DNA from: RGIG9608 sp045612365
Lineage (GTDB): Bacteria > Bacteroidota > Bacteroidia > Bacteroidales > Paludibacteraceae
Reading direction: 5' to 3'
Length of the DNA: 22,378 bases
Assembly (NCBI GenBank): GCA_045612365.1
Contig: JAZKYY010000013.1
Span: forward strand, 1 to 22,378
A model generated the notes under the pieces. The model was given only the letters and a program-made list of their open reading frames with translations, ran no database searches and was not told where the DNA came from. Position numbers and translations under genes: made by a program. Within the stretch, counting starts at the first letter, position 1. Every line of letters starts with the position of its first letter. Shown here piece by piece: positions 17,051-22,378 of the stretch.

Positions 17051-17773
17051 TTAAGCAAAAAGCGTTTTCATTCTACAAATAAGCACTCCCGAACGTTTAG
17101 CTTCAAAAAGAAATTCATCATCAGAAACTATCTCTATAGCCAAATCCAAATCATCACCAAAAAGCGATTCACTAACAAAATTCAATTCTACAAATTTTGC
17201 TTTCTTTTGCAAGAAAAACGTTTGAGGATTAGGAATTAGATTCAAAAACCACTCAATATATTTTCCGCTATAAACATGAACATTTGTGTCGACATCACTA
17301 TAAAGTGGAGAATACTTTTTTACTTCCTCCGAACTCAAATCCCCAATACGACGTGGCCGCTGACAAAGAGGTGGTCGCTTGGTTGCGAACTTCATATAAT
17401 ATTCGTCAATGTTCACCGCTTTTCGAGATTGCAAATCAATCATCGCCCAAACAGAAGATGCAGCACCTATCACATCGCCAGCAACCGACATAATGGCATA
17501 ATTTCGTGTTGTAATCATTCTGTTGGCATCTTCAATCCATGTTTCTATAAAAATATCTTCACCCAATCTTGGCAAAGAAGTCAATTCTATTGAAAAGCGA
17601 CTCAAAACCCAACTCCTATTGTTTTGTTGCAAATACTCCATTCCAAAACCATTCGCAGTTGCATTTTTTTCGGAGGCATCAAGCAAAAGACTAAACAACT
17701 TAGGCAAACAAAGATGTTTCGAAAAATCAACATCTAAAATTGATATTTTATATTGAAACTTTGATTGAGACAT
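17051..17773 (-). CDS. Acyl-ACP thioesterase
   Basis: Releases free fatty acids from acyl-acyl carrier protein, ending chain elongation. The 240-residue double hot-dog protein resembles bacterial FatA/FatB-type enzymes. The N-terminal hot-dog helix and strand are visible as LLDASEKNATANGFGMEYL and WVLSRFSIEL. The second half holds DTNVHVYSGKYIEWFLN, in which N154 and H156 match the catalytic Asn and His of plant FatB (NxHV..KYI.W). There is no signal peptide, so it is cytoplasmic. It starts 6 bp after DUF4290 and ends 17 bp before purU. Confidence 0.9.
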   Translation of the reverse strand: MSQSKFQYKISILDVDFSKHLCLPKLFSLLLDASEKNATANGFGMEYLQQNNRSWVLSRFSIELTSLPRLGEDIFIETWIEDANRMITTRNYAIMSVAGDVIGAASSVWAMIDLQSRKAVNIDEYYMKFATKRPPLCQRPRRIGDLSSEEVKKYSPLYSDVDTNVHVYSGKYIEWFLNLIPNPQTFFLQKKAKFVELNFVSESLFGDDLDLAIEIVSDDEFLFEAKRSGVLICRMKTLFA

Positions 17774-17779
17774 TTTTTC

Positions 17780-18367
17780 TTATCTGCGTTTTTTCCCGTT
17801 TTTATTATTCTTCTTTCTCAAAACCAAGTCTTTCGAAGAAATCAAAGGAGTAGAATTTTCAAAAGAAAGACTACCTTGTGAAAGTTCTCTCAAATCCTCC
17901 TGAATTTTTGCATCATCCACATTATCTTTATTCCACAGGATAAAAAGTTTCTTCATCTGGTTAGCAAGTTGCAAAGTCATTTGATCTCGCTCCTCACTTG
18001 GTTCCATTTCTTGGATTTTCTTTACCAAATTTTGCAAAAAATATCCATAGTGCTTGTATCTAATCTTTTTTTGCGGATAAACTATTTTTTCTGGTCGAGT
18101 TTCGTTTCTTTTGGCTTCAACTATATCGTAAGGATAATCAATATCCAACTTATAATCAGACATTATTGCCAAATGATCCCAAAGTTTATGTTTGAAATCA
18201 TTTATATCTCTGAAATAAGGAAACATATTACCCATCACATTAATAATAGTTTGAGCGGCAAGCATTCTTTCCTCTTTATTTTCTATTGTGAGCGCATGAT
18301 TGACCATTTGCTGTATATGTCTTCCATATTCAGGCAAAATCAATTCTATTCTCTTCTGATATTCCAT
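17780..18367 (-). CDS. DUF4290 protein
   Basis: A 195-residue soluble, mostly helical protein of unknown function in a family nearly confined to Bacteroidota. The start MEYQKRIELILPEYGRHIQ and the following AAQTIINVMGNMFPYFRD are the parts I recognise. The middle has DYPYDIVEAKRNETRPEKI and a Lys-rich stretch. The C terminus is a strongly basic tail (RKKNNKNGKKRR) that could bind nucleic acid. There is no membrane segment or signal peptide. It lies between tsaB (10 bp upstream) and the thioesterase (6 bp downstream). Confidence 0.85.
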   Translation of the reverse strand: MEYQKRIELILPEYGRHIQQMVNHALTIENKEERMLAAQTIINVMGNMFPYFRDINDFKHKLWDHLAIMSDYKLDIDYPYDIVEAKRNETRPEKIVYPQKKIRYKHYGYFLQNLVKKIQEMEPSEERDQMTLQLANQMKKLFILWNKDNVDDAKIQEDLRELSQGSLSFENSTPLISSKDLVLRKKNNKNGKKRR

Positions 18368-18377
18368 TCTTTTTCTT

Positions 18378-19070
18378 CTAAATCATTTTTTTAGGAAGTG
18401 TAGCAATAAAATCTTTCAAATAAAATGGTTCAAAATATGCTACATCATGAAACTTATCTTGCATAAACAAGTTTGCTGACTGGCTAATCATATTTCTTGC
18501 AATAGGCACTATGTTCGGCACAAATATAGCATTTGGATATAACAGAACCTTGCTCCATTTTTCCGCTCCATCTCCAAAGAAATAAACTCGATGTTCTGCT
18601 AAAATGTCTAAAAAACTATCGTCTGTGATAATTTCTGCGGAAATAGGAGTTACCAACTCCAAGTTTTTATTATAAAATGCCGTATAAACCTCCATTCTTC
18701 GTGCATCAATCATTGGACAAAGCAAATCATTTTCACCAAGTTCAACTCCACTCTCAAGTAACCCTTGACACAACACGGCCAACGTATCAACAGCAATCAA
18801 AGGCACACCCCAACCATAACAAAGCCCTTTTGCCGACGAGACTCCTATTCTCAAACCAGTATAAGAACCTGGTCCGCAACTCACCGCCACAGCATCAACT
18901 TTTAATTGTTCTTTTCTGACAAAATCCACTATTTCTTGCAAAAAACGAGGCAACATGGTTGCATGAGAAAGTCCGCCCAACTCAATGCGTTCCATAATGC
19001 AAGATGAATTACTAGAAAGTGCTGCAGAACAAACCGTAGTAGAGGTTTCAATCTGTAAAATTACTGCCAT
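18378..19070 (-). CDS. tsaB: tRNA t6A biosynthesis protein TsaB
   Basis: Non-catalytic partner of TsaD in making N6-threonylcarbamoyl-adenosine at position 37 of ANN-decoding tRNAs. The 230-residue ASKHA-fold protein begins MAVILQIETSTTVCSAAL and has the family motif SCGPGSYTGLRIGVSSAKGL (about 70-89). It is the expected size and lacks the zinc-binding histidines of TsaD. The open frame extends 12 codons upstream to 19106, but that would cross the promoter at 19087-19117, so the ATG at 19070 is chosen. It is first in a probable five-gene unit (tsaB, DUF4290, thioesterase, purU, DUF4922) and divergent from the tRNA-Ser gene. Confidence 0.95.
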   Translation of the reverse strand: MAVILQIETSTTVCSAALSSNSSCIMERIELGGLSHATMLPRFLQEIVDFVRKEQLKVDAVAVSCGPGSYTGLRIGVSSAKGLCYGWGVPLIAVDTLAVLCQGLLESGVELGENDLLCPMIDARRMEVYTAFYNKNLELVTPISAEIITDDSFLDILAEHRVYFFGDGAEKWSKVLLYPNAIFVPNIVPIARNMISQSANLFMQDKFHDVAYFEPFYLKDFIATLPKKMI

Positions 19071-19086
19071 AATCAAAATCGCTTTG

Positions 19087-19117
19087 CAAAAATAGAAAAA
19101 AGTCAAATGAGGAGCAA
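19087..19117 (-). promoter_or_regulatory. Promoter of the tsaB operon
   Basis: On the minus strand, TTG (19115-19117), a 20-nt spacer and TATTTTTG (19087-19094) match the Bacteroidota consensus. Initiation near 19080 would give a leader of about 10 nt, which fixes the ATG at 19070 as the start of tsaB. Confidence 0.65.
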
Positions 19118-19151
19118 CTATTCCAATTCAGAAAAAAAAGTTTAATAATTA

Positions 19152-19181
19152 TTGTTTTTACAAATAAAAGTTGTAATTTTG
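19152..19181 (+). promoter_or_regulatory. Promoter of the tRNA-Ser gene
   Basis: TTG (19152-19154), a 19-nt spacer and TAATTTTG (19174-19181) match the consensus exactly. The tRNA 5' end is 13 nt beyond the -7 box. Confidence 0.75.
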
Positions 19182-19194
19182 CAACTCCATTTCA

Positions 19195-19282
<88 letters not shown>

Positions 19283-19286
19283 ATAA

Positions 19287-19326
19287 GGGTGTAAATCAAG
19301 TAGTTACGAGATTTACACCCTTTTTT
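19287..19326 (+). terminator. Terminator of tRNA-Ser
   Basis: GGGTGTAAATC (19287-19297) and GATTTACACCC (19310-19320) form a perfect 11-bp stem with a 12-nt loop, followed directly by six T. It begins 5 bp after the tRNA CCA. The stem arms contain the 9-mer TTTACACCC, which recurs at 19324-19332. Confidence 0.85.
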
Positions 19327-19332
19327 ACACCC
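19312..19332. repeat. Tandem 9-mer TTTACACCC, with an inverted copy
   Basis: TTTACACCC occurs at 19312-19320 and 19324-19332, 12 bp apart, and inverted as GGGTGTAAA at 19287-19295. Two copies are explained by the terminator stem; the third is not. Next to a tRNA 3' end such short repeats can be integrase arm sites or leftover attachment sequence, but no integrase gene is visible, so this is tentative. Confidence 0.4.
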
Positions 19333-19375
19333 AAAAATCAGAGTTGGTTGTATTTTTTTTGAACTTTTAAGATAA

Positions 19376-19430
19376 ATGCTGGCGAAAAAAGAAGAATGAG
19401 CGTCTTTCTCTTTTCGTCAGCATCTTTTTT
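19376..19430 (+). terminator. Strong terminator-like hairpin without a gene in front
   Basis: ATGCTGGCGAAAA (19376-19388) pairs with TTTTCGTCAGCAT (19411-19423) through 13 pairs, including one G-U. After a mismatch pairing continues for about five more pairs towards a small loop near 19397-19402. CTTTTTT follows. The T-tract puts it on the plus strand, yet only the tRNA (which already has a terminator) lies upstream. It may end a small RNA or be a remnant of a replaced gene. Confidence 0.6.
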
Positions 19431-19451
19431 AAGTGCTGCCCAAGCGAAAAT

Positions 19452-19498
19452 AGGTTTAGTCCGTTTTGGGTATATAGCCAATGGTATAAACTAAACCT
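19452..19498. repeat. 9-bp inverted repeat with nested small stem
   Basis: AGGTTTAGT (19452-19460) and ACTAAACCT (19490-19498) are perfect inverted copies 29 bp apart. Inside, TTGG and CCAA flank an 8-nt GTATATAG loop. The function is unknown; a folded RNA or a protein-binding site is possible. Confidence 0.4.
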
Positions 19499-19616
19499 TA
19501 TTATATATAGTCAGCCGATGGCTAGCGAATTATTATAGTACATTCAATTGCAACAAGCCTATTCTGTCATCACTAATTTTTTATTTAATAAAGGTGTGAA
19601 TATGGATTAAATTCGC

Positions 19617-19648
19617 TATTTTTGCCAAATAATGTCAAGACAAAAATA
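19617..19648 (+). promoter_or_regulatory. Promoter and candidate operator of the Xre-type regulator
   Basis: TATTTTTG (19617-19624) fits the -7 consensus, though the -33 region has no good TTG. The same 8 bases recur inverted as CAAAAATA (19641-19648), 16 bp away, across the expected transcription start. A dimeric regulator bound here would block its own promoter, as controller proteins of restriction-modification systems do. The regulator ATG is at 19655. That role is inference. Confidence 0.45.
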
Positions 19649-19654
19649 AGTAAT

Positions 19655-19945
19655 ATGCTGTTTACGGAGAAAATAAAAGAGCTACGCATTCAGAATCAAA
19701 TGCCACAAAGGCAGATTGCTGCAGCTCTTGATATAGACACTGCAACATATTGTAAGATAGAAAAAGGTGAACGCAGAGCCAAGAAAGAACAAGTTGCGAT
19801 ATTGTCGGAGATGTTCCATGTAGAAATGACAGACCTCCTTACATTGTGGCTTGCGGATAAGGTAACTGATATGGTATCTGATGAACATATTGTTGCATCA
19901 GAAGCTCTTTCAATGGCTGCTGAAAATTTAAGAAGAATAGGTTGA
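19655..19945 (+). CDS. Xre-family HTH regulator (controller-like)
   Basis: A 96-residue protein starting MLFTEKIKELRIQNQMPQ. A Cro/C1-type helix-turn-helix occupies about 4-58: RQIAAALDIDTATYCKIEKG holds the two HTH helices, followed by ERRAKKEQVAILSEMF and a hydrophobic third segment. The C-terminal 40 residues are a short helical tail. Size and position, 1 bp before a DNA methyltransferase gene, match controller (C) proteins that time expression of restriction-modification genes. An in-frame TTG at 19622 could add 11 residues, but it lies inside the -7 box, so the ATG at 19655 is preferred. An inverted repeat at 19617-19648 is a plausible operator. It could also be a plain phage-type repressor. 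Confidence 0.85.
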   Translation: MLFTEKIKELRIQNQMPQRQIAAALDIDTATYCKIEKGERRAKKEQVAILSEMFHVEMTDLLTLWLADKVTDMVSDEHIVASEALSMAAENLRRIG

Positions 19946-19946
19946 T

Positions 19947-22378
19947 ATGGCAAAAGTAAAATTATACCCAGAGTTAGAAGTCCCCGAAATGCTATTAGCA
20001 GATCGGCGTTCTGCATATGGATTGAGGACTTATGTCAGCCTATTCAGTAGTGCAGGAGTTGGTTGCTATGGCTTCAAAGAAGAGGGTTTCTATTGTGTTG
20101 CTACGGTTGAGTTGTTGGAACGCAGATTGAAGATTCAGAAGTTCAATCAGAAATGCGTTTATAACAGCGGATATATTTGTGGCGATATGACTACGCAAGA
20201 AACGAAAGATAAAGTTTTTGCGGAGTTAGCAATGTGGGAAAAAGGTTTTAATCTAACAGATTTGGATGTGTTGATTGCAACGCCTCCTTGTCAGGGCATG
20301 TCTGTTGCTAACCACAAGAAGAAAGATGAGTTAAAACGCAACTCGTTGGTTGTTGAGTCTATAAAAATGACACAACAGATTAAGCCTAAGTTCTTTATAT
20401 TTGAGAATGTTAGAGCTTTCCTTACATCTGTATGTACCGATGTTGATGGTCAAGACAAATCAATTAAAGATGCTATTGGGGCTAACTTGTCGGGAGCATA
20501 CAATATCCTATATCAAGTTGTAAACTTCAAGGATTATGGTAATCCATCAAGTCGAACAAGAACATTGGTCATCGGTGTTCGTAAAGACTTGAAAGAGGTT
20601 ACTCCATATGATATTTTCCCTGACAAGCAGCCTGAGAGAACATTGAGACAGGTTATTGGCCATTTGCCGTCATTAAAGAAGATGGGTGAAATTTCCGAAG
20701 ATGATATTTATCATAACTTTAGGAAATATTCGCCTCGTATGGAATCTTGGATTGCGGATATTAAGGAGGGGCAATCGGCATTTGACAATACCGATATTAC
20801 AAAGATACCGCATAGTGTAAAGAATGGTATTATTGTGTACAACGCCCGTAAGAATGGCGACAAATATACTCGCCAGTATTGGGATAAGGTAGCACCTTGT
20901 ATTCACACTCGTAACGATATTATGGCAAGTCAGAATACTGTTCATCCTATTGATAACAGAGTGTTCAGTATTAGGGAGGTTATGCTTATGATGTCTGTTC
21001 CTTCATCTTTTAACTGGAGCGACATTCCTTTTGATGAGTTAAATAGAATGTCATTGAAAGAGAAAGAAACATTCCTAAAGAAAGAGGAAATGAACATACG
21101 CCAAAATTTGGGTGAAGCGGTACCTACCGTTATATTCAGACAGATTGCAGCTAAGGTTCGTAAAATATTATGCAAGCCAACTTTGTCTGAACAGGATATA
21201 AAGGTATTGATTGACAAAAAGAAATTGGCTACACATTCTTGTTTGGTAGACTATATTAGAGGCAATAGCCATTATGACTTTGCTGAATTGTCTAAAATTG
21301 CGGAATTGGCAAATGCTCAAAGAGAAGACAATGCGGCTTATTATACAAGGCAGGATATATGCTACACCATTGTCAAGAGTTTGCCTGATGCAAAGAACTA
21401 TACGGAGCTAAATATTTTAGAGCCATCAATTGGTGTGGGTAATTTCTTGCCTGCCCTTATCTTGAAGTATGCTGGCGTGCAGTCTGTTAATATTGACGTG
21501 GTAGATATTGATGCAAACAGTTTAGAAATATTGAAAGAGCTGGTTGCAAAGATTGATGTGCCTAACAATATCCACATCAATTACATCAATGCTGATTTCT
21601 TGTTGCATAACTTCGACAAGAAGTATGATATTGTTGTCGGAAACCCTCCATACAAGAAGCTAACAAAAGAGAAACAGTTGCTGGCAAAATACAAGATTGA
21701 GGCATCCAACAAGGATACTAATAATATCTTCTCATTCTTCATTGAGAAAGCAATGAGAATTGGCAATGTTGTATCATTGATAGTCCCCAAGAGCCTAATA
21801 AATGCTCCTGAGTTTGATGCAACACGTACACTTATGAAAGAGAAAAATATCTCTCGCATAATTGACTTCGGAGAAAAAGGATTCAAGGGAGTAAAGATAG
21901 AAACCATCTGTTTTATTCTTGACACCCAAAAGAAGCCACAGAATACATTTGTAGAGTCATATATTACTGATGAGGTTAAATGTCATCAGCAAGCATATCT
22001 AACAGACGACAGATTCCCTTATTGGATAATTTATCGCAATGAGGCTTTTGATGAGGTGGCAGACAAAATGGAGTTTAATGTATTCAAGGCATATAGGGAT
22101 AGGGTTATTACCAAAGCTATTACAAAGGATAATGGTAAAATCAGAGTGCTTAAATCTCGAAACATTGGCAACAATGAGATTGTCAATATCCCTGATTATG
22201 ACTGTTACATTGATAGTATTGAGGGATTGGATGTTGCAAAATACCTTAATCAGGCAAATTGTGTATTGCTCCCTAATCTAACATATAATCCTCGTGCGTG
22301 CTTCTTGCCAAAAGGATGTATTGCTGACGGCTCTGTTGCAATCCTTACATTGGCAAAAGACGATGATATCGTAACAAA
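19947..22378 (+). CDS. Fused C5-cytosine / N6-adenine DNA methyltransferase (3' end outside window)
   Basis: An open frame of at least 810 codons running off the right edge, 1 bp after the regulator stop. Residues 25-405 form a C5-cytosine methyltransferase: motif I LFSSAGVGCYGF (32-43), motif IV PPCQG with catalytic C115, motif VI ENV (153-155), motif VIII-like NPSSRTR (199-205, the usual Gln replaced), motif IX RVFSIREVMLM (338-348) and motif X-like GEAVPTVIFRQIA (389-401). A linker follows (405-460). Residues 460-690 form a gamma-class N6-adenine methyltransferase of the Eco57I/TaqI type: motif X YYTRQDI (465-471), motif I EPSIGVGNFL (492-501), acidic VDID (519-522), AD at 549-550, and NPPY (566-569). 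From about 705 a TaqI/Eco57I-like specificity domain begins (KSRNIGN, 736-742) and is cut by the window end. Both active sites look intact. It should methylate host DNA at two kinds of base, probably one per strand of an asymmetric site. About half the lysines are AAG, unlike the core genes. Any partner nuclease is not visible. Confidence 0.88.
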   Translation, partial: MAKVKLYPELEVPEMLLADRRSAYGLRTYVSLFSSAGVGCYGFKEEGFYCVATVELLERRLKIQKFNQKCVYNSGYICGDMTTQETKDKVFAELAMWEKGFNLTDLDVLIATPPCQGMSVANHKKKDELKRNSLVVESIKMTQQIKPKFFIFENVRAFLTSVCTDVDGQDKSIKDAIGANLSGAYNILYQVVNFKDYGNPSSRTRTLVIGVRKDLKEVTPYDIFPDKQPERTLRQVIGHLPSLKKMGEISEDDIYHNFRKYSPRMESWIADIKEGQSAFDNTDITKIPHSVKNGIIVYNARKNGDKYTRQYWDKVAPCIHTRNDIMASQNTVHPIDNRVFSIREVMLMMSVPSSFNWSDIPFDELNRMSLKEKETFLKKEEMNIRQNLGEAVPTVIFRQIAAKVRKILCKPTLSEQDIKVLIDKKKLATHSCLVDYIRGNSHYDFAELSKIAELANAQREDNAAYYTRQDICYTIVKSLPDAKNYTELNILEPSIGVGNFLPALILKYAGVQSVNIDVVDIDANSLEILKELVAKIDVPNNIHINYINADFLLHNFDKKYDIVVGNPPYKKLTKEKQLLAKYKIEASNKDTNNIFSFFIEKAMRIGNVVSLIVPKSLINAPEFDATRTLMKEKNISRIIDFGEKGFKGVKIETICFILDTQKKPQNTFVESYITDEVKCHQQAYLTDDRFPYWIIYRNEAFDEVADKMEFNVFKAYRDRVITKAITKDNGKIRVLKSRNIGNNEIVNIPDYDCYIDSIEGLDVAKYLNQANCVLLPNLTYNPRACFLPKGCIADGSVAILTLAKDDDIVT

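Larger units (their letters stand above)
19333..19616. other. Structured non-coding region after tRNA-Ser
   Basis: I see no credible gene here in any frame. The region holds an AT-rich stretch (19333-19375), a strong hairpin with a T-tract (19376-19430), and a 9-bp inverted repeat AGGTTTAGT (19452-19460) / ACTAAACCT (19490-19498). Between the arms is a smaller TTGG/CCAA stem. There is also a short AGCC-GAT-GGCT stem near 19512. It could hold a small RNA, attachment-site remnants or control sequences for the module on the right. Confidence 0.5.

Noticed and set aside
19071..19106. Longer TsaB start (12 extra residues, MTFFYFCKAILI)
   Set aside because: The extension covers the -7 box of the tsaB promoter, and the TsaB family begins at the MAVILQIETS segment.
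20673..21925. Several minus-strand frames of 60-114 codons
   Set aside because: All are antisense to the fused methyltransferase, whose conserved motifs fix the coding strand.

Overview
This window looks like a chromosomal segment of an AT-rich Bacteroidota (probably Bacteroidales) bacterium, with an accessory island starting near its right end. The phylum call rests on three things. One protein carries a C-terminal type IX secretion-type sorting domain. Several families are typical of the phylum: DUF4290, DUF4922, DUF5683, a eukaryote-type glycogen branching enzyme, and a ParA-ParB-DUF5683-LysM transglycosylase cluster. Upstream regions repeatedly contain the Bacteroidota promoter form TTG-N19..21-TAnnTTTG, while Shine-Dalgarno sequences are inconspicuous. 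Genus cannot be decided from the sequence alone.

Layout. Bases 1-157 hold a leftward promoter whose transcript leaves the window, possibly into an rRNA operon. Bases 158-3766 (minus) encode a very large multi-pass sensor histidine kinase. Divergent from it is a class I fumarase (3933-5546, plus), closed by a palindromic terminator shared with the convergent gene. From 5619 to 19070 everything is on the minus strand, in four blocks. Read in the direction of transcription these are: (a) tsaB, DUF4290, acyl-ACP thioesterase, purU, DUF4922; (b) parA, parB, DUF5683, LysM lytic transglycosylase, MerR-like regulator, ABC-2 polysaccharide-type export permease, then a probable terminator; (c) a family 2 glycosyltransferase tightly coupled to glgB; (d) a secreted T9SS-sorted protein. 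Most of these genes are 1-30 bp apart, so they are probably cotranscribed. The functions are housekeeping: chromosome segregation, peptidoglycan remodelling, tRNA t6A synthesis, one-carbon balance, fatty-acid release, glycan export and glycogen.

At 19195-19282 lies an intact tRNA-Ser(UGA), divergent from tsaB, with its own promoter and terminator. To its right the character changes. There are about 320 bp of structured non-coding DNA: three copies of the 9-mer TTTACACCC (one inverted), a strong terminator-like hairpin with no gene in front of it, and a long-range inverted repeat. Then come a small Xre-type regulator (19655-19945) and, 1 bp later, a very long open frame (19947 to the window end, at least 810 codons). 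That frame carries a complete C5-cytosine DNA methyltransferase fused to an Eco57I/TaqI-like N6-adenine DNA methyltransferase. Lysine codon choice also shifts there. The arrangement suggests an acquired restriction-modification or phage-defence module at a tRNA gene, with a controller-type regulator and a bifunctional two-chemistry modification enzyme. The partner nuclease, if there is one, lies beyond the window. This is the most interesting part of the window.
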